This document shows, one piece after another, positions 22,496 through 36,064 of a stretch of DNA of 64,000 nucleotides. Source of the stretch: Plasmodium coatneyi. Its lineage: Eukaryota > Apicomplexa > Aconoidasida > Haemosporida > Plasmodiidae. The notes under the pieces were generated by a model. The model searched no databases. It worked only from the letters and a program-made list of their open reading frames with translations, and was not told where the DNA came from. The stretch is from positions 62,001-126,000 of the forward strand of contig NC_033564.1 in assembly GCF_001680005.1 (NCBI RefSeq), written 5' to 3'. Positions within the stretch are counted from its first letter, which is position 1. Each line of letters opens with the position of its first letter. Made by a program: the position numbers and the translations under genes.

Positions 22496-23860
22496 CTAGG
22501 GATGATAACCTATATTTGTCCGGCGATATGGTGCATTGGTTCTTCCTCTTCTGTTGGATGATGATGGTTGTGTTGTAGTAGTGGTATATGGGGCAGAGTA
22601 TTCCGTGTTAGAATCCTTCACTGAAGTTTCTGTTGAAGCTTCCGTCGTACCATCCCTGTAATCGTATGTCGAGCTGTCGTCCTCTGATAAGGACGTGTTT
22701 AATTTGTGGTGGATCGTGGACCTTCTTTTTCTGCTGCTGCTTCCTCCTCCTCCAAAAAAAGAATTACGAAACAAAGATGGTAAGGAAGTATACTGAATGG
22801 AGAAGAGAAAGAAGCGTGATGGAAGGGAGGGGGCATGTATTATGTACGTAGTATATAACTATATATATACACATATATATATGTGCACATACAATACATA
22901 TTTTTTTAATTATTACCTTATATAAGAAAAATACAACTGTTGGTAACCCTGTAGCGATCAGTGTACCAGATATGGTTGCAGCCGTGTTATTGCTGCTACC
23001 TTGAGGGGAAGCTGCCGCAGAGGAAGATACAGCACTCTCCTGATGATCAAGACTGGTTTGAGGTCTGAGTTCAAGTCCTTGGTGAGATGATGAACTCTCC
23101 GCTCTCAATACCACACCACACTTCTCTCCTACCTTCTCTGGACTATTGCTATCATCGTTGAACATGCCCTTAATGTAAACACAATATGGATCACTCTGAG
23201 AAGTCCCTTCGCAATCACTTTTTATTTCTTTATATATTGGAATAATTCCTTGTAGGTATTGGCCATATTTCCCTGCACATTGGGATTGCTTATTTGTAAA
23301 ACAGTGTTGTATGTCACCACGGTCCAAGAAATAATCAAGTACTAATTTTCTCTTTCTGAAGAACTCCTCGTCAATATTACTCTTGTACTCATAATCAGTG
23401 CACCTCAGTTCTGCCCACATTTTGATTTTATCGAATACCTCCCCAAGAGCACTTCCTAATGATGATGTAACTGTACATATATTCAATAATACAGTCCCTA
23501 CCCAGAAGTACAAAAAGTGGCACTGCATATTACCAGGCCAGGTGTTTCCACTCATTGAAGATAAGCAACAAGCACCATTCACAATTTTATCAGCGCATGC
23601 ACTAACTCCCGAGATTCCTTCTAACACGTTCTTCATATTTCCCTTGGTGTCACTACATGTACAGGATGTACTCCCATTGTCAAATTTACTATAGTACTTA
23701 GTTCTGGAAGTTAATTCCTGTAAAACTTCTTCCTGCAAATGTCATTAACAGGGATTGCAGACATATATATATATAAGTAGCATATATGTACATATACATT
23801 CATGAATGTACTTCTAAATGATAAAATTACCGATAATGTTGCTTCTACAGTTGTTACCAT
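22496..23860 (-). CDS. kir: KIR variant protein, three exons, intact
   Basis: Exons, minus strand: 23860-23831 (MVTTVEATLS, donor GTAATT), 23732-22917, 22792-22496; phase 0, about 380 residues. Exon 2 opens EEVLQELTSRTKYYSKFD and has CHFLYFWVGTVLL and RKLVLDYFLDRGDI, many cysteines and a Ser/Gln/Ala-rich linker (HQGLELRPQTSLDHQESAVS). The membrane segment ends VVFFLYK. Exon 3 starts YTSLPSLFRNSFFGGGG, then SSSRKRRSTIHHKLN, an acidic Ser/Thr region with TEASTETSVKDSNTEYS, and ends NIGYHP. The start was chosen from the ten-codon first exon with matching phase. The opening sequence differs from the EGL-PS start of most neighbours, so this copy belongs to another KIR subgroup. Confidence 0.87.
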
Positions 23861-25080
23861 TGTGTATGCGTAATCTTCTATTACATAATTTCTTCCTTTC
23901 ACAGAATATGCATACGCACAAAAAAAAAAAAAAAGGAAGTGTATATGCCTCCTTTAATAATAATAACACTTTTCTGCAGTATTCCCCATCTTCACCCTCT
24001 TTCGTTCATGGTCAATAGTAGTAATTGCTCCTTTCCTTCTGTTTCTTTCCTTTCCTTTCCTTTCCTTTCCTTTCTTTTCCCATGTGTGTCTATAAGTACA
24101 AAATATATATGCAATAGTTTAACAGTGTGTAAGAACATTCGATGCACGCGCACACACAAAATACATAGTCCTTCATTTTTTCCTTCATTCATATGTCGGA
24201 AGCGTTCATTACATTTCTTTGCACTTTGCGATTTATACACTGGTCGTCCTTCTTTTTTTCCATGTGTGTTCGCAAATATATGTTCAAGTGTAATGTTCGG
24301 ACGCACAAAAATGGTTACTTCTCTAGTTGCAAAGTCCAAGTGATGTTCAAAGGGTGGAACATAATATAGGGGCACATATAATTTGAACAATTCCAAAAGG
24401 TACAACGCCATGCTTTAAATTTGCTCTATCTTTCTCGGTACACTTCTGTGAGGTCGCAAGCACGGCTTGTGAAATTCGCACATAAATGTGCTTGTGCACA
24501 CTAACATGTATTTCTTTTTTTTTTTTTACTTCAAGATTATGCACGCAAATTTGTTTATTCTTGTTTGTTTATGTTACTTTTTTTTCTGTTAAAATTACGT
24601 ACAATTCTGATATTGTTTTCCTGAATTTTTTTTTTTTTTTTCACAAAATGGGTTACGCGCGGTCCGTAAACGCAAAGGCCTTGGAAGAGTGTATAACAGT
24701 GTGGTACTAATGAGTCAGCACATGGTACGATTAAAAATGTGAGAGTTAAAAGGTTAAAAAGAACGTCCACATGCAGTGGAACAAGTCACACTTGCATGCA
24801 CGAGGTGGTCCCCCCAATTACCGCATGCTGCAGGGCTAGCTCCACAAGTAGTTATTGTTCATTCGGTGTTTTACTATCACATGGGTGCACCCCCACACGC
24901 GTATATACATGTCTTTGCCAAAGTTAGGAGGAGGGGGGGAAGCTGCTTTAATTCGGGCCCTTTTCTATAATTTTTACGTGACCCCTCTGTAATTTTTTTT
25001 CCATCTACCTCTTAACTGAAATGAAACACGCAATTGCTAGAGTCTTAGAAGCAGTTCTACACGAGCTATTTAATTAAAAT
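23861..25080. other. Region upstream of KIR; left border of the AT-rich island
   Basis: No supported gene. A cctttcctttcc repeat lies at about 24050-24078. The stretch 24320-24640 matches 59965-60245 in order and spacing: ttgcaaagtccaagtgatg / ttgcaaggtccaaatata; gcaagcacggcttgtgaa / gcaagcacggtttgtgaa; tacgtacaattctg / tgcgtacaattctg. The segment 24650-24990 is richer in G/C than its surroundings and shows no clear frame. At about 25085-25155 long A-runs mark the change to very AT-rich sequence. Confidence 0.55.
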
Positions 25081-27384
25081 GCCGAAAGTTCGTAAAAAAA
25101 AAAAAAATAAATCTAAGTTAGTACACAAAAAAAAAAAAAAAAAAAAAAAAAAAAACATTCAAATAAGAATGATACATATTTACACTATACTGCATGAAAT
25201 AAGACAAATTACAATTATCATCATGATACTGCTGGAACCAGCAAATATGTAAAACATATAATACAGCGTGTAACGAAACAAATTAATGATAATACTCATA
25301 ATATTATAACGTCAAAAATCTTCTGCGAAAATACACACTTTATATATTGAAAAAAATTACATAAATAAATTCAAATATAATAAAGTTTAAATATATATAA
25401 TATGAGAGCGGAAGGATGAAGTATAAGATAATATCGAGTATTAGGTTTGTCTAACAAAGATGAATATCCAAAATAGAAACATTATTTTCTAGGAGTAACC
25501 TAAATTATATGGGATATAAAAATCTTCACTAATTTAAAGTAATTACATATTGACTACAACTTAATTGAAATTAAATTTAGTCATTATGTTATTTTAACAA
25601 AAATATAATGATGCCTGTAGTATACTTTATTGTATTATTATTCTTACAACTAAAATAAATATGACAATTACTAAACATATATTCCTGAAAACTTATAGGT
25701 AAGATATACATAACCATTTCTAAATAGTTATATATATCCCTGCTTCATTATTACAAATGTCTTATAAGTACATGAAAATGTTCAGTGAATATACTATCTC
25801 AATAATCTCAAAAAAAGAAGGAAAAATTCTTCAATTACGCATTTTACCAACTAATAGCTACAAGTTATTTTTTCCTGAATATTCTTATATTTCATTCATT
25901 TAAAATGTGATAACACTCTTCTCCAGGGTATTATTCTTATCAATGTAAAGTTGCAATTCGATTTATGCTATCGCTTTTTTACATAATACCATACTATTGC
26001 TAGATTAACTGATATATAATTACAGGAACTATGAAATATGTTCTCCGTATTATATTCTGTATTTCTAATTATTTTATATGATTCTCTAGTAACAATGTTA
26101 TGAGGTTTTAGACGTAGTGCACACATATTCTAATCTGCTCTTAAAAGGTAAATTAATACTTCATGGAGTGAACATAATCCACAACACTGTCGATCTGAAG
26201 CATATTACTGTTAAGCTGTTATATATTAATTACGTTCATATGCTCTACTTGAAATTACATCTTCAAGGTACAATGAAATAGCTATTTTCAATGGGAGGTA
26301 AATACTTGGCAAGTTTTCACAAATTGCAAATTTTCATACCTTGTCCTGTATATTCGCTAATATATATGGACCCAATGCTAATAATTCATTCTTGAAGTTT
26401 ATCCATAATATATAATATAAGACATACTTGAAATATCTATTCTTTTCATTAAATATAATGTTTCAATGATATCACATTTTCTTGTTTTCTTTAAAACTTC
26501 CTTTAATTATAGTAGCTTACATTTCATTACTATTTTATATACTTCAGGTTTCTATTAAATATATATGTTTAATTTAGATAGGCAATCAATATATATATGT
26601 ATATATTATAAATATATTTACAATCCTATTTTCCTGTACTACTGTGGAAGATATTTATAGGTACTGCAAACAATTTGATAATTCTGTTCAACCTTTTAAA
26701 ATATACTTCCTTCTATAGATCTACAAGTTCTTGTACGTCATACATTTTATTGCAATGTTACATAATAATAATAATAATATAAAATTTCCCCATGCAACCA
26801 CTAACTTACTGTGAGAAAATGAATAAAAGGAGTATCTGTTTTTTGCACAGTTTGAATTACAGTGCACGCAGTTTACACTATCTTAAAGCTATCTTCACTT
26901 TCTGAAATTGATTCTCTTTCTTAATATTTTCTTATCTTCACACTTAAAACACCTTATAATTCTATTTACATGAGCATACGTCCAAAGCTTCTTCTCCTGT
27001 TTGTGATAATTCTATACATCAGGGTTATACACTCATTAATTAGACCCTATGTTCTTCAATTGAATTAATATTGTAAAAAGTTTTACAAATTTGGAAAAAG
27101 AATGATTCGAATTAATCTTTCATCTATTCTATTATCTTAAATTTTTGAGTGGAATGAACTAACCATGTTTTATCATTATCAGAAGGATTCTCTTTGAAAA
27201 ACGCAGTAATTTATCACATTATTATACCTCCCTTAAAAAAATATTATTTACTTACATATATGTTCATGATATTTTATTTTATTACATTTGAATAAAATTA
27301 AAATAAGATTTATTTCTTATCTAATAGTTAATACAAGCAATATAAATTTAATTATAATAACTTTTTTGTCTTTCTCATAATATG
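25080..27384. other. AT-rich non-coding sequence, downstream side of first repeat-tail gene
   Basis: No frame above background. At about 26400-26470 lies ataatataagacatacttga + aatatctattcttttcatta + aatataatgtttcaatg, which recurs almost unchanged at about 35103-35167, about 1 kb downstream of the second gene of the trio. It is therefore part of the same duplicated unit. Confidence 0.6.
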
Positions 27385-28642
27385 CTATTTTTGTATGGGG
27401 CTATATCCTATATAATGTGCACTGTTATTTAAATCAACATGTTCATATTTTGAACGATCTTTGTATTTTCTCTCCCTTTCATTATTTTCAGTACTTCCCT
27501 TTCTTTCATTTCTTATTACATTCCCTTCTGTTTCTTTTTTATCCTTTCCTTCCCTACTTTCTCCTTTTTCTTTTCTGCACATTCTTTTATATCCTTCATT
27601 TTCTCTATTACTATCATATTTTTCTTTTCGTCCTCTTGTTTTTCCTATTCCCTTTTTTTCACTCTTCTGCATTTGTTCTTGACCACATTGATCTTGTTCA
27701 TATTGTTCTCTCAGCAATTGTTCTTGTAACCATCGTTCTTGTCGCATTCTTTCTTTAGACAACTGTTCCTCTTGCCACCGTTCTTGTTCCATCCTTTCCT
27801 GTTCAATTTTTTCATCATCATATTGTTCTTCCTGCAGTTGTTCCTGTAACAACTGCTCTTGTAAAAATCTTTTCTGTTTATACTGTTCTTGTTCATATTG
27901 TTCTTGCTGCATTTGTTGGTGTTCACTTTGCTCTCGCATTTGTTGTGGTTGAAACTGATATTGTGGCATTTGTCCATGTACCAACAATGGTTGGGATATT
28001 CGTTGATGCATCATTTGCTGTTGGAGCATTTGAGGGTGCACCATTGGAGTTGGATACATTGATGGATATAACACTGGAACTTGATTTATTAATTGTGGCA
28101 TAAAAGGTTCGGCAATTGCTTCCTCTTCTTGTGGTTGTGCCGCAGAATCATACTTTGAAATTCGTTCCGAACCCTTTTTGTGTTTATTAGATTTCTTCTT
28201 GCGTAAAACATACTAATAAAAAAGTGAAAAACATATAATGCCATTGTTTTATAATTATTAACATTGCATAAAAATAAAACATATACTCATTTTTATGGTA
28301 TAAACTTTTTTTAACATAATTACTGTTTACCTTAGCCATAATAATGAAAGCAGTACCAAAAAGTACAAAAAGAAAAAAAGCTATAACTGGAATGATTACC
28401 TTGGGATTCTGCCAAACACTCTCATATACCCCACTAGAATTCCCCACCTTACCACCCAGCATTCCATTAAGCCATTCAATAACTTTTGGTACCATATTTT
28501 GTACACCTAAAATTGTTTCATTTGCTAATTTTGCTAATGCCTCACCATTAACTTTAATAGCCTGTTCTTCCTTTGTCATTGCAAGAGCGAAATGTAAGCT
28601 GAAAACATAAAATATTCTTATTATACTACGATAAATTATCAT
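27385..28642 (-). CDS. Gene A of AT-island trio: single-pass protein with Gln/Glu-rich tail
   Basis: Two exons, minus strand: 28642-28331 and 28212-27385, phase 0, about 379 residues. I do not recognise the family. Exon 1 begins with a hydrophobic stretch (MIIYRSIIRIFYVFSLHFALA) that could be a signal sequence. It continues with a soluble helix-like part (NGEALAKLANETILGVQNMV) and a strong membrane segment VIIPVIAFFLFVLFGTAFII ending Met-Ala-Lys at the donor GTAAAC. Exon 2 opens YVLRKKKSNKHKKGSERISK, a basic cytoplasmic patch, then a Met/Pro/Gln stretch and a Gln/Glu/Tyr/Leu repeat region (EQYEQEQYKQKRFLQEQLLQ). It ends in a Lys/Glu/Arg-rich segment and HYIGYSPIQK. The intron sits right after the membrane segment, as in KIR and SICAvar. 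Gene pairs with 36065-37411 and 44475-45776 by layout, strand and shared upstream DNA. Confidence 0.75.
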
Positions 28643-28911
28643 TTTTTTATGTTATATGAAAAAATATATCAATAGGATACGTTATAGGATTATCTGTCTG
28701 GAGCATTCTTTTGGTTAAAAACTTTTGTTACTGCTTCACGGCTTTTGCATATTTATCATTATTGTTTAAATATATCAAATTGCTTTTATTACGTACTGGT
28801 TTAGGAATTGATAATTTTACATTTTCACCACAAATTCTTAAATCATATTCAATTATTATTGATACTTCCCTGTCTAATATTATTTGAAATACTAATCATA
28901 TTATAGGAAAG
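28643..28911 (-). promoter_or_regulatory. Variable proximal 5' region of gene A
   Basis: About 270 bp between the start codon and the start of the conserved upstream element. AT-rich, with no strong match to the other two copies visible by eye. It probably contains the 5' untranslated region; no promoter motif is assigned. Confidence 0.35.
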
Positions 28912-29700
28912 CTCTGTCTTTTTCCATTTGTGTATTCTATATAATAACACTTGTAAAAAGGTACATAAGTTTTATACACGTTCATATATTTTTTCCGATA
29001 GTACGATAAACTACAAAATTATGTTAATTCAGGTTCAGTAGTATTTCTGTGTCCTGACCAGGTTGAATCTCTTAGTAGAGTGCCTAATATCTGTTGAAAG
29101 TTTAACCATCTCGTTTATTATTATTAAAACAATCCCCTCAGTAGTGTGTACGTGTAAATCGTGTGTGAATAATAGCTACTACTACTATATTATGTGTAAA
29201 AGGAATATTTCTGAAATAATGATATTTTGTATAATGTGTAATTTATCAAGTCTATAATATTCCTTGAACTTATTTATATTTGTTTTCACATTCTGTATTT
29301 TTTTTTTTTTTTTTGAAAAGGCATGTTCGTATATATAATACTAAATATGTGTATTCATATTGTTACACATAGGTAATAATTATTAATAATTAAATAGCTA
29401 CACGTCTAATATAAAGGATGTTCTAATAACCTCTTTTATTTCATGCACCATGTTCAAGTAAATGAATACAATAGTGTTGATAAAGGAAAACAAAAAAAAA
29501 AAAAAAGAAAAAAAAAAAAAGATTAGATAGGAATGTAATACTATGATTACCGCTGCAATTCATGAAGATTCTCCATCTTAATCTGGATATATAAGTACAA
29601 TAGAAAATAGTAAAAATTGTGCGAATTTAAAGGGTCACATTTGCGAATTAAATTACGTACAGTGTATATATAATATTCCATAGATTATTAGGAAGCTTTA
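28912..29700 (-). promoter_or_regulatory. Conserved upstream element of the trio, copy A
   Basis: This segment matches 46060-46860 over its full length and 37930-38500 over most of it, with only scattered differences. Landmarks: ccatttgtgtattctatata; cctgaccaggttgaatctct; gtgtacgtgtaaatcgtgtg; aatagctactactacta; a T15-19 run then gaaaaggcatgttcgtatat; acgtctaatataaaggatg; ccgctgcaattcatgaagat; gtgcgaatttaaagggtcac. It lies upstream of a minus-strand gene in all three cases. The 64-codon frame inside it is not conserved, so it acts as non-coding DNA: a promoter, a long 5' untranslated region, or a non-coding transcript. Confidence 0.7.
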
Positions 29701-32700
29701 TGTATGCCACAGTTATTGCTTAATTTTTTTCATTAAGAAATATGATTCTGTAGATATTTTACATATTAAGATCTTAAGAATATAAACAACACTGTAATAT
29801 TTAATATATTTAAATAAGGAATATGAAAAAAAAATATTTTTTTTTTAAATATTTATAGTATTATTATATATATATAATTTTTTATTAATATGTAAATATT
29901 ATTTGAACGTATATTTACACAATTTAAATTATTATAATAGTACATTATAGCGACTAACTTTCAATTCCTTTATTAGTTTTAAGCACGCTTGAATACAGCA
30001 AAAAGCAGGGATGTGTAGAATGCGCGGATTTTTGCTATAATTAAATTTTTTTTTTCATTTAAACATATACTGCGTAAGTTTGTTTTTTATTATTAACATT
30101 CAGTATTTGAATTGAATAAATATTTAACTTTTTCTATCGTATTTTGCGAAGTTCCAAATTATTGAAAACAAAAGGATTTCTTTTAATTTTACATTTTTAT
30201 ATCTTAAAATAGAGGTAATACTTATCTGAAACTGTAGTGGTAACTGTGAAAAAAAGGGTAAGATATTCTTATTCATTAGAAAAATAAATGAAATAATGAA
30301 ATTGACTTTACGTGTTATGTCATAGAACACATACTCAAGTTTATTTATATCATTCAAATGTTTTCTCTTAAGCCATTCCCTGTTTTGTAATTTTATTCTG
30401 TGAGCTTTTTAATAACTATTATTAATCAATTATACATTATATAATTCCAAACTTTGTGAGTTAGAATGTTTATTTATTAATTACACACATTTATAAAGTT
30501 ATACCTTAAAATGGGAAAATACATAATAATGCTGCTTCATGTGGGTGATTTCAAATATATGTGTGTTCCATAAGAAGTATTATAACACCTCCATTCCTTT
30601 TATATAAGGTTTCCCTGTGCCACTTCACAAATGTATATTGTATGAAAAACATGTTTTACCCAAATGAATAAAATTGTAATAGATTCTGGCTGTACGTATA
30701 TTCATTTTTATGTTTTCCATTATTTACACATAAATAAAAATGCGAACATTAAAATTTTTATTCACATTCGCATAGAGAGTTCATAATGATGTTCGATTTA
30801 ATTGAAGTAAAAATGTATAAAATTCTAATTTTATAAAATAATACTGAAAAGTTTGATATCATTCTTATATTTTCGTACAGGTGTTCATTCTTAATGCAGC
30901 ATTTTTATAAACTGCAAGACACACATTAGTTTATTAAAGAATGTATATAATATTATTCTTCCTAATTTTAAAATACATTGATACTCACAAGAGTATTTTA
31001 TTCGGGTAATTTAATATATATAATGTTATTGGTTCGTTAAAATATGACTAATAATAAGAACTTTAAAGATGTAAAAATTTAATTATGTCTTTTTAACTTA
31101 ATTTATTAAAATTGTGTTTAATAAATAAGCTCTTTTATTCAATCGCTACGCAATGTGCTTACGCATATATAATAATTATTCGCATATATATGTTATTATT
31201 TTTTCTGAATGATAAAAAAATTAATTATAAAGCTTTGAAGTAGGAACTAATGAATTTTAGCATCAGTGTGCTGTATGAAGGTCTTTTTTTCTTTTTTCTT
31301 AAAAATATACATTTCAAATAAATTCCTGAATACTACGCTAGTATACATAGTCATTAATATTTATAATTAACAAATTGCTGCAATTTTTCATGATTTGTAT
31401 AATAGATATTCCTTATTATATTTTCATACTACGGACATTTGTTCACCTGTAATTCAATATAAAAAGATGTTCATTAAGGTGATAAATTGTATGGTTTATG
31501 AAAAGACATATTTTAAAGGTTATATGTGATTATTACATGGAATAATTCATTCATCTCATTAGAAAATTGGAATTGTTTTGCAATATATATAGTTCTCATT
31601 ATAACGTTAATAACTGCTATTATATGACACTCCGATGCTCATTTGTTCTTATAAATATTTCCTCTTTGTGAACATTTCTTTTTCGCATTAACTGAATGAT
31701 CCACTGATTCACTGCATAAGTTTAAAATATGTGATTAGAAGTTGATACATTATAAATAATGTTTTCTTTTATTTTATTATTAAATACAGTTTTTAAGAAT
31801 AAAATACTATAATGATATTTTATAAATAGTGACAATCTTACCTATTTTAAATATACAACGGAATCTTTAGTGCTTTATTTTTCTAAAATTAAGTATATAC
31901 AGATTTACTACATTTTTTTGATAAAATTGTGATCTTCAGTAATTTATAATAAACATAGGTATTTTTATAAAAAGGGTTAATTGAATATTTAAAAAAACAA
32001 GAAGTTACTGTTATACTAGCATATAGCAGTAAAAATAATTATTGTTTTTATGTGACGAATGTGTATTCATTTAAAATATGTAATATATTTTATGATTTCC
32101 TGAATTGAATTATAAGCATCGTTGAATATTTAGTAAAACTATGAAAGATCCGTATTAATAAATAGTGTTGTATTGAGGACACATATAAAAGCGTATTGTG
32201 GTATTATGAAAAATAAGCACGTTTAACAGGGATTTTTATTTTATACACGATACACATTTAAATGTTATTTTCCCGATTAACAACTATTCATAAGGTTTCC
32301 GTAAAATTATATGCATAGTTGTTTAATAATAAATAAAAAATATACTGTTTCAGTGTACTATTTTCATTAAGTGCTAATGAATCTAGAAATAAAAAGATTT
32401 ATAACATTTATAAATTGCAAGTTCTTAAATTGGATTCCACGTATGTTTTGTCTTAAAAAAATAAGCACTTGAAATTATATTAAGAGCTCAGTGCAAAGAA
32501 TATTCCATTAGCATTTTCGTATGTGCCTTTTTAATAATTAAAGCTCAAAGACAAAGAAATTCTATAGCATTCACCAATTATAATACATGATTTGTAATTC
32601 GATCAATTTTAATCTATCAGGCTGCTATTCTATTTTTTTCCTTTTGATATTCGTCAACTCAAAGAAGGATCAGCTAATATGTTCCAATTGTGTTCGGACA

Positions 32701-35700
32701 TATTGTTGCATTCATTCAGTAATTTTCGATGTCTGGAGAATGATTTATAATTATTTTTTTTCTTTTTAAAGCAATCCTTTATGAAATGTGTACAAATTTA
32801 TTAGCGCCTATAATTTTTAATGAATATATATAATGGATTTAATGAAATTACCTGTTTTAAAGACATCTAAAATAAAAGAATGTTTTACAATTTTACTATT
32901 CTTCATTAATAAAAGAATTATTAAAATATGGTCCCAGGTCAAATAAATAAGTCAATATAAAGCACCTTGCGTTAAAGAAGTACATATTTATTCATGCGCT
33001 CAAAATTTTATAAAAAATTCGAGTCCACGCAGCAATAAATATGATATCACCATTTGTATAAATTTAAGGACATATAAAGTTATAAACATTTGAACTATAA
33101 TCTTTAAGTGTTATTTCGCAATATGTTAAAATCCATATATGATATTTATAAAAATAAAACATGTAAAACGTACTATAATTAAAAATTTTACTTAAAAAAA
33201 GCCTAAAAGTATTATTTATTAATGATAGAAGCAGTGAATTATAATTATTATAACTCAATAAAAATTATAAAATTATAAACGAGCACATTATCCTTTTATT
33301 CACATTTACCAGAAGAACTACTGTATAAAAGGTGTTCATAATAAGTTAAAAATATTAATCACACTACATATATAATAATTATTGTATAATTATAAGCTAC
33401 GTTATAAATGTTATTCTGCCCTTATTTAAAAAATAATAACAATAACTAAAAATGTGTAAAACGAATAATTATTTTAGTTTCAAACTACAATTATAATTCT
33501 AACGAAACACTTCGTAAAGGTACTGTTGCACAATTCTAATTACTGCATTAAATAGCAAATTACGGCGTCAGGTTTAGGACTCATGGTATATTATAACACA
33601 TTAGTCATATTAAAAATTTGTTACATATTATAATTTTATAGAGTTACAGGTCTCCTAAAGTTTTACAACTGTATTAGACAACAAAAACGGAAATATAATT
33701 TTTAAACATATTATGTTTAGAAAAAGTGTATTACATCTATATTTTACTGTACGCACTAAATAAGTAATACATCATTTGAAGAATCTGGGAGCAAATTTTT
33801 AAAAAATTCATATAAATCTTACAAATATTTGTCGTTACCTAGTTATTTATTGAAATTGCGAAAAAAGACTATTATATACTCATAATAAATAAATATATGA
33901 TATATATAGTTGAATGTACAAAGGAAAACAAAATGAATATCAACATTATATTTCCCCACAAATTGCTTTTTTTGAACATGCGTAACGTTTTAGCTCCTAG
34001 AAGGTTTGCAAATATTAATATAAATTAATGAAAGGGAACTCTTGTGCAATTACTATAAACGCTGAAGAATGCATTTAATAAGAAATATTAACACTTCTAT
34101 ATGTTTTATTTTTACATAGAAATAAATAACTAAATAGATAATTATTTTAGAATATATTACAAAAAATATAGTGTATCATATATTTAATTGTGTTAATTTG
34201 AAAAGTAACATTATGATTTCATATTCCAAAGAAATATATTCAGTATTCACTTTAATTCTGCAGAAGCACAGTATATTTTATTTAAAATTTTATTGTACAT
34301 TTATTCCTTATGAATTATAAAAATATGACAATTATAAAATAATTTTTCCGTAAAAGAGCTGAATAGTTAAAATATATATAACCATTACAAAATTGCTATG
34401 TATTGCAGCACTATTTCAACTATATATGTGTGAAGATATGTGGATATTTCCTTTGAATATAAATATTCCTAACACATCTATTTGTTCTTAATTTCGCCAC
34501 ACATCAGTAACATTCAAATGCTTTAATAAAATATTATATAAATTAATAATTGCTAGTAAAGTTGTTTAAGAATAGTAATAATGGATCAGTCTTATATCAA
34601 ATATTATAACACCCTTCATTTGAATTCTGTTGATCCTAATAAAATGGAGCATTAACGTAATTGTATAACGTGAAATTTCTAATATAATAACCTAACATTT
34701 ATTGATTTACTGATATGTAATTCTATAAAATAGACATTAAGTCATCCTCACAACGGTTTGTATTTCTTTGTATATCATTTTATTTACTAATAGCAATTAT
34801 ACAAGATGTATATACAGTACACACATATATGAAACTACAAACACAAAGGGAAATTCATAATATATGAAATAAAGCAAAATTTAATAATTCGACAAAAGGA
34901 TGTGTTATTTCATGAAGACTTAATTATCTATTTAAGTGTTCGCTTAAATTAAATCTTTAAAACATTATGAAGTAATTATAGAACTTTATGTAAAATATTA
35001 GTTGAATCTTACAAACCGATATATTCATGCTTAGGGATTATTCATTTATTCTATATAATTTCTAAAATTCATGACCTTAAATAACTTATTCTTACGTTTA
35101 TCCGTAATGTATAATATAAGACATACTTGAAATATCTATTCTTTTCATTAAATATAATGTTTCAATGTATAAAATCTTCCGTTACTTCAGATTAATTCTT
35201 GATGGCAATAATTAGCATTTTATTTGTTATTCCATGTATTTTACATAGTTGTTTTATGTACGATCTCAGTTTGTATAGGTCACATATATTGTTATAACCT
35301 TATTTTCTTCTATACATAAGATCCATACGTAGGGGCCATTTAAATTATTTATTAATTTTCCTTTTCTATATTAATATGTATTATACGTAAATAGAAAATT
35401 CTACTCCTATTTGTTCACTATTTATATAGCATTTTTGTGCTATTAAGTTACTTTTGCATCCTTATTTTAATATACCAAATAGGTTTAAAATACACATGTA
35501 ATAAAATTTTAAGTCATATTCTATGTTGTAAAAAATTTCTGCGAATTTCTATCATTCCTTAATGTAATATTTTTTTTAGTCTTAACAATTCTGTAAATTT
35601 ATTGTTCCACTAATATGTTTCGCTAAATGATATATCAAAAATAAATTCTTCACTCATATAATTTATTAACAGTTTTACACTTGAATGAGTTCATTTATCA

Positions 35701-36064
35701 ATTAGATAGCCCCATTGTCTATTATTTCGCAGGAACTTCGAAATTAATTAAAACTAAATAACAAATTTGTGTATTATATATTACTATCATTAATTTATAT
35801 TTCTACAGAGGAAATCAAATAATATTTTGTCTTTAATGTTGTAATATTATGGATATAGTTGCGGAAATGGTATAATTTTTAACTCTGTTTTACTTAATTA
35901 AATTACTTTCACATTATACTGTTTAATATTTTTGCTCTTGTTTTATTCATATTTATTCTAATATTGAAATAAAATTTAAAAGCGTAATATATACCTTTAC
36001 AGTTAATATACAATATCAAGTAATTCAGTTTATGGTTGTCTTTTATTTCTTCTAAAAGTTACTT
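29701..36064. other. AT-rich sequence without genes between trio members A and B
   Basis: About 6.4 kb of sequence made largely of short A/T-rich words, with many stops in all frames. I found no conserved protein motif, RNA gene or long tandem array. Open frames of 60-77 codons (for example 30124-30357 - and 32587-32769 +) have background composition. The last part repeats a segment seen near 26.4 kb (about 35103-35167). Confidence 0.5.

Noticed and set aside
24050..24080. cctttcctttcc tract as a regulatory site
   Set aside because: Simple pyrimidine repeats like this are common throughout the window and show no fixed position relative to genes.
29063..29257. 64-codon frame in the conserved upstream element
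   Set aside because: A two-base deletion in copy C breaks it, so it is not conserved as protein.
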